Source: Aliiroseovarius sp. S1339
Lineage (GTDB): Bacteria; Pseudomonadota; Alphaproteobacteria; Rhodobacterales; Rhodobacteraceae
Assembly: GCF_023195695.1 (NCBI RefSeq)
Contig: NZ_JALPQG010000011.1
Span: 1-64,000 of the forward strand
Direction: 5' to 3'
Length of the DNA: 64,000 nt
Part shown: one piece after another, positions 44,343 through 54,528 of the stretch
Position numbering within the stretch: the stretch's first letter is position 1
Layout of the letters: each line of letters begins with the position of its first letter
Made by a program: the position numbers and the translations under genes
Notes under the pieces: model-generated
The model's input: only the letters and a program-made list of their open reading frames with translations
Told to the model about the DNA's origin: nothing
Databases searched by the model: none

Positions 44343-44370
44343 CTTCATTGGATCAGTGGCTCAGCATGGC

Positions 44371-44610
44371 TTAGTGGATCGACACCGGCGAGAAATCGTT
44401 CTGTCGGGCCAGCGAATAGGCCAATTCACGATCAACGACCAAGGCCAGTTGTTCTCCATCTTCGCGGTGCACGGCATAAAGCGTATCGGCACCGTCTGCT
44501 TGCGCGCGGGCTTCGTCCTGTATGGCATCTGGCAGGTCATCAATCGCGACCGCCTTCACATAGACAATATTGCCAGTTTCGAATTGTCCAAAAGATATTT
44601 TATGGTTCAT
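44371..44610 (-). CDS. DUF1150 protein
   Basis: The 79-residue product (KISFGQFETGNIVYVKAVAI, LYAVHREDGEQLALVVDREL, FSPVSIH end) matches DUF1150, a small alphaproteobacterial family typically encoded directly after a small heat-shock protein, as here. AAGGGG precedes the ATG at 44610. Its function is unknown; co-expression in the heat-shock response is implied by the shared promoter upstream of hsp20. Confidence 0.85.
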   Translation of the reverse strand: MNHKISFGQFETGNIVYVKAVAIDDLPDAIQDEARAQADGADTLYAVHREDGEQLALVVDRELAYSLARQNDFSPVSIH

Positions 44611-44614
44611 TTGC

Positions 44615-45028
44615 TCACCCCTTCTTGATCTGGATGGTCTGCACAAGACGCTCGGGTTCGGCGCGTTCTAGGTCAATGTGCAGAAGCCCATTTTCGGTCT
44701 TCGCCCCTTTAACATCGACACCATCGGCCAGAACGAAGCTTTTCATAAACTGGCGCGCTGCAATGCCGCGATGCAGGAACACGCGATCTGGCCCGAGGTT
44801 GCCTTGCGACCCACGGATCACTAGCTTTGCGTTCTCGACTGTGATCGACAGGTCATCATCGGCAAACCCGGCCACCGCAAGCGTGATGCGATAGGTAAGG
44901 TCGCTAACCTGTTCGATATTGAAGGGGGGATAGCCATCCTTGCCGGTTTTCGCGGCCTGTTCGACCATGCGTTCAAGCTGTTCAAACCCCAGCAGGAAGG
45001 GATGCGTTCCCAAATTCATCTTTGTCAT
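44615..45028 (-). CDS. Hsp20-family small heat-shock protein
   Basis: The alpha-crystallin domain is clear (YPPFNIEQVSDLTYRITLAV, FADDDLSITVENAKLVIRGS, GIAARQFMKSFVLADGVDVK, GLLHIDLERAEPE). At about 137 residues it is an IbpA-type holdase that binds unfolded proteins. AAGGA seven bases upstream sets the ATG at 45028. An RpoH-like promoter lies about 60 bases upstream and DUF1150 follows four bases after the stop. Confidence 0.9.
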   Translation of the reverse strand: MTKMNLGTHPFLLGFEQLERMVEQAAKTGKDGYPPFNIEQVSDLTYRITLAVAGFADDDLSITVENAKLVIRGSQGNLGPDRVFLHRGIAARQFMKSFVLADGVDVKGAKTENGLLHIDLERAEPERLVQTIQIKKG

Positions 45029-45088
45029 CGACACGTCCTTAAAGAAGCGACACGTTTGAGGGCCCCAAATTTGGCGACCGTGTGGAAG

Positions 45089-45117
45089 ATATGGGGGCTG
45101 TCAGCACCCCTTGCAAG
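45089..45117 (-). promoter_or_regulatory. Sigma-32 (RpoH) type heat-shock promoter
   Basis: On the minus strand CTTGCAA (45111-45117) and CCCCATAT (45089-45096) are 14 bases apart. The RpoH consensus is CTTGAAA, 13-14 bases, CCCCATnT; this site differs at one base of the -35 element. It lies upstream of hsp20, as expected. Confidence 0.8.
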
Positions 45118-45194
45118 AGGCGCCTTTTTCTTGGCCTTGGGGCGCGCTTGGCGTTAAGCTGTGGATGCACGAGCAAAAAAGAATGACCCCATAG

Positions 45195-45413
45195 ATGAGC
45201 AACGCCAAAGAGATGAAAACCGAAGATGTGCTTCGGGTGGAGCTAGAGGTTTTCCGCGCCGAACATCGCGATCTGGACCACGCGATTCATGCGCTGGAAG
45301 AAAGCGGCCATGCTGACCCATTGCGTCTTAGACGTCTGAAGAAGCAGAAGCTTGCATTGAAAGACAAGATTGCCCGGATCGAAGACAAACTGACGCCGGA
45401 TATCATTGCCTGA
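45195..45413 (+). CDS. YdcH/DUF465-family small protein
   Basis: The 72-residue highly charged helical protein (LRVELEVFRAEHRDLDHAIH, LRRLKKQKLALKDKIARIED) matches the DUF465/YdcH family, whose function is unknown. It is divergent from hsp20 and followed by purE after 54 bases, possibly in one transcript. Confidence 0.85.
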   Translation: MSNAKEMKTEDVLRVELEVFRAEHRDLDHAIHALEESGHADPLRLRRLKKQKLALKDKIARIEDKLTPDIIA

Positions 45414-45467
45414 TTGCATCACGGCCCCATCCCCTTATAAAGCGGGCTTCCAAGACGCGAGGTCACC

Positions 45468-45956
45468 ATGACAGATGTAAAAGTCGGGATCATTATGGGC
45501 AGCCAGTCCGACTGGCTCACGATGAAAGAAGCCGCCACAATTCTTGACGAGCTGGGCATCGGCTATGAGGCGAAAATCGTCTCGGCCCACCGTACGCCGG
45601 ATCGACTGTGGACTTACGGCAAGACCGCCGCGGAACGTGGGCTTCACGTGATTATCGCTGGCGCAGGTGGGGCCGCGCATCTTCCCGGGATGATGGCCTC
45701 CAAAACCCGCGTGCCTGTTGTCGGCGTGCCTGTGCAGACCCGCGCATTGTCGGGTGTCGATAGCCTTTATTCCATCGTGCAAATGCCGAAGGGTTTTCCG
45801 GTCGCCACCATGGCCATCGGCGCAGCGGGAGCTGCCAATGCAGGCTTGATGGCTGCAGGTATCCTTGCGGTGTCAGATCCGGCACTTGCGAAGCGGCTGG
45901 ATGCTTGGCGCGACGCCCTGTCAGCCTCGATTCCGGACGAGCCATCAGATGACTGA
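45468..45956 (+). CDS. purE: N5-carboxyaminoimidazole ribonucleotide mutase
   Basis: PurE class I converts N5-CAIR to CAIR in purine synthesis. [50 protein letters not shown] and [20 protein letters not shown] are the family's active-site loops. The 162-residue length is normal. It overlaps purK (ATGACTGA), and the two enzymes act in sequence. Confidence 0.95.
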   Translation: MTDVKVGIIMGSQSDWLTMKEAATILDELGIGYEAKIVSAHRTPDRLWTYGKTAAERGLHVIIAGAGGAAHLPGMMASKTRVPVVGVPVQTRALSGVDSLYSIVQMPKGFPVATMAIGAAGAANAGLMAAGILAVSDPALAKRLDAWRDALSASIPDEPSDD

Positions 45957-47025
45957 GCCCCTTTCCCCCGGCGCAACGATTGGTATCCTTGGCGGTGGCC
46001 AACTTGGCCGTATGCTGTCGGTTGCGGCCTCTCGCCTTGGTTTCAAAACCCACATTTTTGAGCCGGGCACCAACCCGCCCGCCGGTCAGGTGGCAGACCG
46101 TATCACCACGGCAGGTTACGACGACACTGCGGCGCTTGCAGCATTCGCCGCCTCGGTCGATGTGATCACCTACGAGTTTGAGAATATCCCCACCGCCGCA
46201 CTGGACGCGTTGGAGCAGCACCGGCCCATTCGGCCCGGTCGCGAATCGCTGCGGGTCAGTCAGGACCGGTTGACCGAAAAGGACTTCTTGTCTCGCCTTG
46301 GAATTGCGGTCGCACCCTATAAAAACGTCGAAACTCTTGATGACCTGCAAAACGCGATCAATCTGATCGGCACGCCGTCCATTCTGAAGACCCGTCGTTT
46401 CGGATATGATGGAAAAGGACAAGCCCGGATCATGTCGCCTGATCAGATCGACACGGCCTTTTCCGACATGCAGGGTGCACCGTCCGTGCTGGAAGGGTTT
46501 GTCGATTTCACCCACGAAGTCAGCGTGATTGCCGCCCGCAGTATCAACGGTGATATCGCCTGCTTTGACCCGGGCGAAAACGTGCACAAGGATGGCATCC
46601 TTGCGACCACAACCGTCCCCGCACGTTTGACGAGTGCCCAGCGCACAGATGCGGTTCTATTGGCCGCTAAGGTTCTGAATGCGCTTGGCTATGTTGGCGT
46701 CATGGGGGTCGAGCTTTTCGTTACATCGCAAGGGCTTATCATCAACGAGATTGCCCCACGCGTGCACAATTCAGGCCATTGGACCCAGCAAGGCTGCACC
46801 GTTGATCAGTTTGAACAACACATCCGGGCCGTCGTCGGTTGGCCGCTGGGGGATGGGTCGCGCTATGCGGATGTGGTGATGGAAAACCTGATCGGTGACG
46901 ACATGGCACGGGTGCCCGAAATCGCACACGAAGCCAACGCGTCACTGCACCTGTATGGTAAAGCCGAGGTGAAACCGGGGCGCAAGATGGGGCATGTGAA
47001 CCGGGTGACATCGACCCTGAAATAG
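45949..47025 (+). CDS. purK: 5-(carboxyamino)imidazole ribonucleotide synthase
   Basis: PurK is an ATP-grasp enzyme that carboxylates AIR to N5-CAIR for PurE. It starts [20 protein letters not shown]; has [42 protein letters not shown] and [14 protein letters not shown] (metal-binding Glu and Asn). ATG 45949 overlaps the purE end by 8 bases. The 358-residue length is normal. Confidence 0.95.
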   Translation: MTEPLSPGATIGILGGGQLGRMLSVAASRLGFKTHIFEPGTNPPAGQVADRITTAGYDDTAALAAFAASVDVITYEFENIPTAALDALEQHRPIRPGRESLRVSQDRLTEKDFLSRLGIAVAPYKNVETLDDLQNAINLIGTPSILKTRRFGYDGKGQARIMSPDQIDTAFSDMQGAPSVLEGFVDFTHEVSVIAARSINGDIACFDPGENVHKDGILATTTVPARLTSAQRTDAVLLAAKVLNALGYVGVMGVELFVTSQGLIINEIAPRVHNSGHWTQQGCTVDQFEQHIRAVVGWPLGDGSRYADVVMENLIGDDMARVPEIAHEANASLHLYGKAEVKPGRKMGHVNRVTSTLK

Positions 47026-47257
47026 CACCTTTCCAACATCACTGGCCTGATCCTCGCCCTGCGGACGACTGGGTTGTTGTCAACTAAGTGCAAGAGCCTG
47101 CGCCCACAATCGGGCCTGCGCATTGGCGCAACCGAAGCGCACACCTCGGATCAGGTAATCTTAACACTAAATATGACCCAAAAAAGTGTTCCATCCCCTA
47201 AGTTTTGTGGCTAAAGAACATCTGTCTTGTTAATTGTTCAGTTGGTGGATCAGTAAG

Positions 47258-47980
47258 TTGCCATATTTCAGCACACGCAAAATTTTCGCCTGTCTTTCCC
47301 TGCTTCTGGCGTCCGAGACTGCCCTTGCTGGCAGCCTGTCCGACCCGGTCATTGATGCCCCAGTCGAGGTGATCATCGCCGACGATCAACCCTATTGGGA
47401 AGGGGCTTATATCGGGGCCACGCTTGGTTACAATTTCAGCGGCGGTGATCGAATTGGTGTGACCCAAACCTCTGGCCCTAACCTCACGCTAGGGCAGTAT
47501 GACAACAGCGGCTGGGCGGGCAGTTTGCGCGCAGGCTACCGCTGGCAGTTGGATCGGTGGATATTTGGCCCGGAGATCGCTGTAGAAGGCGGAAAAGTCG
47601 AGGATAGTTTCACTTCAGCTGGCTATAGTGGCACGACCAAATTGAACCACGCGCTGTCATTGCGCCTGAAGGCCGGCTACGTTTGGCCCGTTCTGAATTC
47701 GATTGTGTATGGTACCGTCGGCCTGTCGCGCGCTGAACTTGATTATAGCGTGACCGGGTCCGGGTCATCTGGTGCCATTGCCATTGACGACACCTATGCC
47801 AGTAACGGCTACATCCTGGGCTTCGGGATTGAACAGCCATTGACGGAGCGCCTGTCGGTCACCGGCGAATACGAATATATGAACTATGGCAAGGACACGC
47901 TGTCAGACGGGCTGGGCAACAGCACGATCGCCACGCCGCTGTTTCATTCGGTCAAGGTCGGCCTGAACCTGCGGTTCTGA
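47258..47980 (+). CDS. Outer-membrane beta-barrel protein (Omp25/OmpA-like barrel)
   Basis: A signal peptide (YFSTRKIFACLSLLLASETA then LAGS) is followed by about eight amphipathic strands, including GAYIGATLGYNFSGGDRIGV, GSLRAGYRWQLDRWIFGPEI and a C-terminal strand ending in Phe (VKVGLNLRF). This is the pattern of eight-stranded outer-membrane barrels such as Omp25 or RopB. The start is read as TTG 47258 with GGTGG upstream; upstream in-frame TTG codons are possible. Substrate or role unknown. Confidence 0.78.
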   Translation: MPYFSTRKIFACLSLLLASETALAGSLSDPVIDAPVEVIIADDQPYWEGAYIGATLGYNFSGGDRIGVTQTSGPNLTLGQYDNSGWAGSLRAGYRWQLDRWIFGPEIAVEGGKVEDSFTSAGYSGTTKLNHALSLRLKAGYVWPVLNSIVYGTVGLSRAELDYSVTGSGSSGAIAIDDTYASNGYILGFGIEQPLTERLSVTGEYEYMNYGKDTLSDGLGNSTIATPLFHSVKVGLNLRF

Positions 47981-48004
47981 CGATCCAGTTTGCCCGTTTC
48001 GTGC

Positions 48005-48490
48005 TTAGGCCCTGCGGCGGAACGGACGCAGGAACGCGCCCAGTATCAGCGACACCAACAGCCAACCGCCCACAAAGCCGATCCCAGCGCACAGCAGGCC
48101 GTCGGCCGTTACCGGGATCGCTGGCCGGAAATCGTCCCATGTTCGTTTGACCAGGTCCGTTTCGCGGAAATGCCATACCTTTGCCAGCCGTGCCAAGGGC
48201 TCGGTGCCTTTCAGCGACGTATAGGCGGCGTCCAGACGCTCAAATCGCTTGAAGTTAACTTGCATCTGGTCGCGCAGGTTATTCTGGAAATCCGACCCGC
48301 CCATTTCCTCAAGCGCCTCGTCACGGGTATAACCAGCGGCTTTGGCGGTCAGGTCGAACCCTGTGGTGACAACTTTCAACTCGGTTCGCGCACCTGCAAG
48401 CCGCTGCATATATTGCTGCGAAAACTCAGGGAATTGGCTTAGTGCCACTGCCCCTGAAAGCCCGCCGATCATCGCCAATGCCCGGATCAT
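48005..48490 (-). CDS. DUF2937-family protein
   Basis: From ATG 48490 the product has a hydrophobic N-terminus (MIRALAMIGGLSGAVALSQF), a helical periplasmic part (PEFSQQYMQRLAGARTEL) and a C-terminal membrane segment (GLLCAGIGFVGGWLLVSLIL) with an Arg-rich cytoplasmic end. It matches DUF2937, which has no assigned function. It is convergent with the barrel gene, 24 bases apart. Confidence 0.78.
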   Translation of the reverse strand: MIRALAMIGGLSGAVALSQFPEFSQQYMQRLAGARTELKVVTTGFDLTAKAAGYTRDEALEEMGGSDFQNNLRDQMQVNFKRFERLDAAYTSLKGTEPLARLAKVWHFRETDLVKRTWDDFRPAIPVTADGLLCAGIGFVGGWLLVSLILGAFLRPFRRRA

Positions 48491-48630
48491 ATGCGTTTCC
48501 CGCTCGTTTGCTCTTTGCCTACAGACTCCCAAAGGGAGATAGCGAGGTCAAGGGGAGCCGCAAATTGCTTCGCGAGATCAGGAACGGCGCACCCTATGGC
48601 GCGCCGCTGAAACGGGTTCATCAATCAGGC

Positions 48631-49983
48631 TCAGAGCCCGCGCACATGGTGCGGCTTGAAAATCGCCATCACCTTGGCAATCGCGGCCTCGGGCGTCAGT
48701 TCTTCGCTTTCCCCGGTGCGGCGGCTGGTCAGTTCGACCACACCGTTTTTCAACCCGCGCGGCCCAACGGTGATGCGCCATGGCAGCCCGATCAGGTCCA
48801 TCGTCGCAAATTTGCCGCCCGCCCGTTCGTTTCGGTCATCGTATAACGGCTCCAGCCCTGCATTGGTGAGCTGCTCGTACAGCGCCTCGCAGGCCGCGTC
48901 GGCCTCGTCGTCGCCCTGCTTCAGGTTGACGATCCCACAGTGGAACGGCGTCACGCCTTCGGGCCAGATGATGCCCTTGTCGTCATGGCTGGCTTCAATG
49001 ATCGCGCCCAACAGGCGGCTGACGCCAATCCCGTGCGAGCCCATATGGACGGGCACTTGTTTCTGGTCCTTGTCGACGACCGTCGCGCCCAGCTTGTCCG
49101 AATAGGTGGTGCCGAAATAGAAGATCTGCCCCACTTCGATCCCGCGCGCCACGCGGCGACGGTCTTCGGGCACCTTGTCAAATTCTGCCGCATCATGGGT
49201 TTCATCCGTGCGGGCATAACGCGAGGTGAATTCGTCCATCACGCCCTGACACTGCGCCACGTTATCAAAGTCGATATCGCGGTCGCCAAAGGTCAGGTCG
49301 GTGACTTCGCTGTCATAGAACACTTCGCTTTCCCCGGTTTCGGCCAACACAAGGAATTCGTGGGTATAGTCGCCGCCAATCGGGCCTGAATCCGCGCGCA
49401 TCGGAATGGCTTGCAGCCCCATCCGTTCATAAGTGCGCAGATAGCTGACCAGATGACGGTTATAGGCGTGCAACGCATCCTCTTTCGTCAGGTCGAAATT
49501 GTAGCCGTCCTTCATATAGAACTCGCGCCCCCTCATCACGCCGAAACGCGGGCGGATTTCGTCGCGGAACTTCCACTGGATTTGATACAGCGTCAGCGGC
49601 AGGTCTTTGTAGGAATTCACATGAGCGCGGAAGATGTCGGTGACCATCTCTTCTGCGGTGGGCGAAAACAGCATGTCGCGACCGTGACGGTCCTGCATCC
49701 GCAGCATTTCCTCGCCATAGCCGTCATACCGACCGCTTTCACGCCACAGATCGGCAGATTGGATGGTCGGCATTTGCATCGGGATATGACCGGCGCGCAT
49801 CTGTTCCTCGTGCACGATGTTTTCGATCTTGCGCAGAACTTTGAAACCCAGCGGAAGCCAGGAATAAATCCCTGCGGATTGCTGTTTGATCATCCCCGCA
49901 CGCAGCATATAGCGGTGCGAGACGATCTGCGCCTCTGACGGGGTTTCTTTCAACACGGGCAGGAAATAGCGGGACAGGCGCAT
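48631..49983 (-). CDS. proS: Prolyl-tRNA synthetase (short bacterial type)
   Basis: Class II motifs are present: motif 1 in the N-terminal region, motif 2 [23 protein letters not shown], and motif 3 [16 protein letters not shown]. At 450 residues it lacks the editing (INS) domain of E. coli-type ProS, as normal for alphaproteobacteria. It charges tRNA-Pro. The start at ATG 49983 gives the usual [18 protein letters not shown]. Confidence 0.95.
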   Translation of the reverse strand: MRLSRYFLPVLKETPSEAQIVSHRYMLRAGMIKQQSAGIYSWLPLGFKVLRKIENIVHEEQMRAGHIPMQMPTIQSADLWRESGRYDGYGEEMLRMQDRHGRDMLFSPTAEEMVTDIFRAHVNSYKDLPLTLYQIQWKFRDEIRPRFGVMRGREFYMKDGYNFDLTKEDALHAYNRHLVSYLRTYERMGLQAIPMRADSGPIGGDYTHEFLVLAETGESEVFYDSEVTDLTFGDRDIDFDNVAQCQGVMDEFTSRYARTDETHDAAEFDKVPEDRRRVARGIEVGQIFYFGTTYSDKLGATVVDKDQKQVPVHMGSHGIGVSRLLGAIIEASHDDKGIIWPEGVTPFHCGIVNLKQGDDEADAACEALYEQLTNAGLEPLYDDRNERAGGKFATMDLIGLPWRITVGPRGLKNGVVELTSRRTGESEELTPEAAIAKVMAIFKPHHVRGL

Positions 49984-50108
49984 GTGGACCTCTGTTCAAT
50001 CGCGAAAACGTCCCAAGCGGTCTATGACATCGTGGCGTGCGGGGCAATCGCGCATTGATCGAAACACGCGGTTTCACCGGTCCGGCGCGCTCAATGCGTC
50101 ATAGGCGC

Positions 50109-50297
50109 TTAAATCGAACCACCAATGCCGATGGTCAGCTTCGTTTCGGTATGCGGTCGGACCTTGCCGTCCTCGTAAACAACGCCCGCCCCGGCTTCGC
50201 CTGAATAGGTAAGGCCCGGCTCGCGAGGTTCGTATTTATGGCCCGTGCAGCCGGCAAGCAAAACACAAGCAAGGCTGGTCGCAAGAATAATGCGCAT
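50109..50297 (-). CDS. Small lipoprotein
   Basis: From ATG 50297 the 62-residue product begins with a lipoprotein signal (RIILATSLACVLLAGC, lipobox LAGC) and continues as a short mature part (YEPREPGLTYSGEAGAGVVY, KLTIGIGGSI). It is probably lipid-anchored in the outer or inner membrane. Function unknown; it lies between proS and the permease, divergent from the latter. Confidence 0.7.
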   Translation of the reverse strand: MRIILATSLACVLLAGCTGHKYEPREPGLTYSGEAGAGVVYEDGKVRPHTETKLTIGIGGSI

Positions 50298-50469
50298 TTT
50301 TGGTCCCCTCGGCATGCCGGAAAATGCCCGGCCTCAACAATAATCCCTGCGGATGGCGGCATGGGCAAGGGCAAACTTCAGGTCTCGGCGGTATGCGGCC
50401 GCATCAGGCCAGCCCTTGAAAAGCGATGGAACCTGAGCGACATAGGAACCATCACCATCCGGAGCGCGC

Positions 50470-51555
50470 ATGTCCCTACCCGTTCAGACCCAAGCCAAAT
50501 ACTGGTCCATCGCCATCGCCATATCAGCGCTGGCCCTGTGGTATCTTGGTGATGTGATCATGCCCTTCATCTTGGGCGGCGCCATTGCCTATTTTCTGGA
50601 TCCCATCGCTGATCGCCTTGAAAACATGGGGCTTTCGCGCGCTGTCGCCACGGCCATCATCTCGGTCCTTACGATCTTGGTTTTCGTGGTCGCGGTCTTG
50701 CTGGTGGTGCCGACGCTGGTGTCGCAGGCCGTGGCGCTGGCCGATGCAGCACCTGACCTGTTTCGCCAGTTGCAAGGGTTTCTGACCGAAAAATTTCCAT
50801 CTCTGATCGACCAGGACTCGACCCTGCGCCAATCGCTCGAAAGCCTGGGCAAGACCATTCAGGAACGCGGAGGAGAGCTTGTCGGCACGGTCCTAAGCTC
50901 GGCTATGGGCGTACTGAACATCGTGATCTTGCTGGTGGTGACCCCTGTTGTGGCGTTCTACATGCTGCTTGATTGGGACCGGATGGTGGCCAAAATAGAC
51001 GCGCTGCTGCCGCTTGATCACCGTCCCGCCATCCGTCAGATCGCATCCGATATCGACCACACGCTGGCAAGCTTTGTGCGTGGGCAAGGGACGGTCTGCC
51101 TTGTTCTTGGCACCTATTATGCGGTTGCCCTGATGCTGATTGGCCTGCAATTTGGGTTGGTTGTTGGGTTCATCGCCGGGCTGATCACCTTCATCCCTTA
51201 TGTCGGCGCTATTGTCGGCGGTGCCTTGGCCATCGGGCTGGGCCTGTTTCAGTTCTGGGGCGAATGGTGGAGCCTTGGAGCCGTCGCCGTCATCTTTTTG
51301 GTGGGCCAGTTCTTTGAAGGCAACATCTTGACCCCAAAACTGGTTGGCAGTTCGGTTGGGCTGCATCCGGTTTGGTTAATGTTGGCGCTGTCCGTGTTCG
51401 GATATCTGTTTGGCTTCGTCGGCATGTTGGTGGCCGTGCCCGTGGCGGCGTCTTTCGGTGTCGTCGCACGGTTCTTCATCGGCAAGTATCAAGAGGGGCG
51501 GCTTTACAAAGGGTTGACCAGCCAACAAGTCATCGACGAAAGCGACGCGGAGTAA
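50470..51555 (+). CDS. AI-2E-family transporter (PerM-like)
   Basis: About eight membrane segments and a long central helical part (LFRQLQGFLTEKFPSLIDQD) fit this family. TPVVAFYMLLDWDRM and FIAGLITFIPYVGAIVGGAL are its conserved blocks. Members export varied solutes or act as Na+ antiporters; AI-2 transport is shown only for some. It directly precedes hda (TAATG overlap), which is common in alphaproteobacteria and seen with perM-hda in other groups. Confidence 0.87.
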   Translation: MSLPVQTQAKYWSIAIAISALALWYLGDVIMPFILGGAIAYFLDPIADRLENMGLSRAVATAIISVLTILVFVVAVLLVVPTLVSQAVALADAAPDLFRQLQGFLTEKFPSLIDQDSTLRQSLESLGKTIQERGGELVGTVLSSAMGVLNIVILLVVTPVVAFYMLLDWDRMVAKIDALLPLDHRPAIRQIASDIDHTLASFVRGQGTVCLVLGTYYAVALMLIGLQFGLVVGFIAGLITFIPYVGAIVGGALAIGLGLFQFWGEWWSLGAVAVIFLVGQFFEGNILTPKLVGSSVGLHPVWLMLALSVFGYLFGFVGMLVAVPVAASFGVVARFFIGKYQEGRLYKGLTSQQVIDESDAE

Positions 51556-52238
51556 TGGCCGAGCAACTGACCTTCGACCTGCCCGCCCATGCGGCGCAGG
51601 GTCTGGATGACTTTCTTGTCACCCCATCGAATATGGCGGCAATGGCCGCCATCGAAGGTTGGCACGCCTGGCCCAACCAAAAACTGGTGCTGGTCGGCGC
51701 GCATGGCACCGGGAAAACCCATTTGACCCATGTCTGGGCAGCTCTATCGTCGGCCCAGATCGTCGATACGGCAGCCCTTGTGCAGGCCGACATTCAGGCT
51801 TTCGCGGGGGCAAACGTTGCTGTTGAGGATGCCGAAAAAATCGCGGGCGACGCCGCCGCCGAAGCCGCCTTGTTTCATTTGCACAATCTGGTTCTGGCCG
51901 AAGGCGGCGCGCTGCTGGTCACTGCAAATGCGGCCCCATCGCGTTGGGGCATAGGCTTGCCCGATCTGAAAAGCCGGATGGAGGGCACGACGCTTGCCCG
52001 GCTGGATGCGCCCGACGACATGCTGCTGTCAGCAGTGCTGGTCAAACTGTTTGACGACCGTCAGATTGCGGTTCCGGCCAACCTGATTGATTATGTTCTG
52101 CCCCGTATGGATCGATCGCTTGCCGCCGCAGCGCAATTGGTCGCACAGTTGGACCGCGCCGCCCTTTCCGAAGGTCGCCCCCTGACGCGCAACCTTGCTG
52201 CACGCGTTCTGGACAAAGACTTGGGATCAGGGACATAA
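51555..52238 (+). CDS. hda: DnaA-related regulator Hda-like
   Basis: The 227-residue protein is a DnaA AAA+ domain without the DNA-binding domain IV. It begins QLTFDLPAHAAQGLDDFLV with the clamp-binding QLTFDLP motif, then LVLVGAHGTGKTHLTHVWA as Walker A and a sensor region (GIGLPDLKSRMEGTTLARLD). Hda promotes ATP hydrolysis by DnaA with the sliding clamp to limit initiation. It overlaps the permease stop and precedes ppk1 by 41 bases. Confidence 0.85.
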   Translation: MAEQLTFDLPAHAAQGLDDFLVTPSNMAAMAAIEGWHAWPNQKLVLVGAHGTGKTHLTHVWAALSSAQIVDTAALVQADIQAFAGANVAVEDAEKIAGDAAAEAALFHLHNLVLAEGGALLVTANAAPSRWGIGLPDLKSRMEGTTLARLDAPDDMLLSAVLVKLFDDRQIAVPANLIDYVLPRMDRSLAAAAQLVAQLDRAALSEGRPLTRNLAARVLDKDLGSGT

Positions 52239-52279
52239 CGTCACCTTCCCGTCGCTCACCAGCGTGATAGAGTGTCGCC

Positions 52280-54478
52280 ATGAACAAGACAAATACGCCC
52301 CAAATCCCGCTCGCTGACTTCCTTGCCTCGGGCTTTCCCGCCGCGCAAGATCTTCCCACCGAAGAATACGAAGGACCTCGGCGGTTCTTCAATCGTGAGC
52401 TCAGCTGGCTTGGCTTCAACTGGCGTGTTCTGGAAGAAGCCGAAAACCCGCGCGTGCCGTTGCTGGAACGGTTGCGCTTTCTGTCGATCTCAGCTGCTAA
52501 TCTGGACGAATTTTATACGGTCCGCGTGGCCGGTCTGCGCGAACTGGCCCGCGAAGGGGTGACAACGCCCGCGGCTGACGGTCTGAACCCGACCGAGCAG
52601 TTGAAGCTGATCAACTCGGACGCCCGCGCCCTAATGGCACGCCAGCAAGGCGTCTTTGAGTTACTAGCCGCCGAAATGCAGGGCCAAGACATCACCATTT
52701 GTCGTCGCGAGGACCTGACCGAAGCCGACCGCGCGCGTCTGGACCAAGTCTTTCTGAGCCAGGTCTTTCCGGTGTTGTCCCCGCTGGCCATCGACCCGGC
52801 GCACCCGTTTCCGTTCATTCCGAACACTGGCTACACGCTTGCCCTGGAGCTTGAGCGCAAGAAGGACAAGCAGAAACTGAAAGCCCTGCTGCCCATTCCG
52901 CAACAGATTGATCGCTTCGTGCCCCTGCCCGCACAAGACGGTCAGTTCCGCTTTCTGCCGCTGGAAGATTTGCTGCTGGAACATCTCGGCTCGTTGTTTC
53001 CCGGATATGTCGAAAAAGGCAGCTGCGCCTTCCGCATCCTGCGCGACAGCGATCTAGAAGTGGAAGATGAAGCCGAGGATTTGGTGCGCGAGTTTGAAAC
53101 CGCCCTGAAACGCCGCCGCCGGGGCGAGGTGGTACGCATGAAGATCACCAAGGATGCGCCGTCAAGCCTGTTGTCTATGATCACGCGCGAGCTGAAAGTC
53201 TCGGATGACGAGATTGTTGAAGTGGACGGTATGATCGGCATGGCCGACCTGAGCCAGCTTGTGCTGAAAGAACGCCCCGACCTTCTGTGGCCCAGCTTCT
53301 CGCCCCGCGTGCCGGAGCGTGTGCAGGACCACGACGGCGACATGTTCGCCGCGATCCGCCAGAAAGACATGTTGCTGCACCACCCGTACGAGACGTTCGA
53401 TATGGTGGTCCGCTTCCTGCATCTGGCCGCGCGCGACCCGAATGTGGTTGCCATCAAACAGACGCTTTATCGCACATCGCTGGACAGCCCAATTGTAACC
53501 GAGCTGTGTGAAGCGGCAGAGGACGGGAAATCTGTTACCGCGCTGGTCGAGCTGAAGGCCCGCTTTGACGAGGCCGCAAATATTCGCCAGTCCCGTCGAC
53601 TGGAACGGGCCGGTGCGCATGTGGTATATGGGTTCATTAACTATAAAACCCATGCCAAAATCTCGACAGTTGTGCGCCGTGAAGGCGATGAGTTGGTGAC
53701 CTATACCCATTACGGCACAGGAAACTACCACCCTATCACCGCGCGCATCTATACCGATCTTAGCCTGTTTACCTGTGATGCAGCGCTGGGGCGGGATGCA
53801 ACGCGGGTCTTCAACTATCTGTCTGGATACGCGGAACCTCAATCCCTTGAAAATCTTGCCATTTCCCCGCTGGATTTGAAAGAGACACTGATTGCGCGCA
53901 TCGACTCCGAGGCCGAATTTGCCAAAGAAGGCAAGCCTGCCGAGATTTGGGCCAAGATGAATTCGCTGGTCGAACCGGACGTGATCGACGCGCTTTATGC
54001 GGCGTCGCAGGCAGGTGTAAAAATCAGCCTTGTCGTGCGCGGCATCTGTGGCTTGCGCCCCGGCATCAAGGGCCTGTCTGAAAACATCCGCGTGAAGTCC
54101 ATCGTTGGTCGCTTTCTTGAACATTCGCGCATCGTCTGTTTCGGCAACGGCTATGGCCTTCCATCGAAAAAGGCGCGGGTTTACATGTCGTCTGCCGACT
54201 GGATGGGGCGCAACCTGAACCGTCGTGTTGAAACATTGGTCGAAATCCAGAACCCCACCGTTAAGGCGCAGATCGTCAGTCAAGTGATGGCTGCAAATCT
54301 TGCTGATGTCGCCCAAAGTTGGGTGATGCAGCCAGATGGTAGCTTCCAGCGCGCCGACCTCAGTGCGGTTGACCGCCCATTCAACTGCCACCGGTTCTTC
54401 ATGGAAAACCCATCGCTTTCGGGTCGCGGTTCTGCTGGGGCGGCTGACGTACCGGAATTGGCGCATTCACAAGATTGA
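52280..54478 (+). CDS. ppk1: Polyphosphate kinase 1
   Basis: The 732-residue enzyme opens with [20 protein letters not shown] and [20 protein letters not shown]. It has the autophosphorylated His in [15 protein letters not shown] followed by [20 protein letters not shown], and a second PLD-like half ([38 protein letters not shown]). It makes polyphosphate from ATP. It is followed by ppx, so synthesis and degradation are encoded together. Confidence 0.95.
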   Translation: MNKTNTPQIPLADFLASGFPAAQDLPTEEYEGPRRFFNRELSWLGFNWRVLEEAENPRVPLLERLRFLSISAANLDEFYTVRVAGLRELAREGVTTPAADGLNPTEQLKLINSDARALMARQQGVFELLAAEMQGQDITICRREDLTEADRARLDQVFLSQVFPVLSPLAIDPAHPFPFIPNTGYTLALELERKKDKQKLKALLPIPQQIDRFVPLPAQDGQFRFLPLEDLLLEHLGSLFPGYVEKGSCAFRILRDSDLEVEDEAEDLVREFETALKRRRRGEVVRMKITKDAPSSLLSMITRELKVSDDEIVEVDGMIGMADLSQLVLKERPDLLWPSFSPRVPERVQDHDGDMFAAIRQKDMLLHHPYETFDMVVRFLHLAARDPNVVAIKQTLYRTSLDSPIVTELCEAAEDGKSVTALVELKARFDEAANIRQSRRLERAGAHVVYGFINYKTHAKISTVVRREGDELVTYTHYGTGNYHPITARIYTDLSLFTCDAALGRDATRVFNYLSGYAEPQSLENLAISPLDLKETLIARIDSEAEFAKEGKPAEIWAKMNSLVEPDVIDALYAASQAGVKISLVVRGICGLRPGIKGLSENIRVKSIVGRFLEHSRIVCFGNGYGLPSKKARVYMSSADWMGRNLNRRVETLVEIQNPTVKAQIVSQVMAANLADVAQSWVMQPDGSFQRADLSAVDRPFNCHRFFMENPSLSGRGSAGAADVPELAHSQD

Positions 54479-54528
54479 TCGCAGGCAACCGCCCGGCTAG
54501 ACTGACACCACCAGATGGGGGATATTCT

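Noticed and set aside
45652-46587. A 311-codon frame antisense to purE and purK
   Set aside because: It lies across two conserved genes and has no sensible domain.
53162-54466. A 434-codon open frame antisense to ppk1
   Set aside because: It is fully inside a conserved gene, arises from GC-rich third positions, and has no protein family features.
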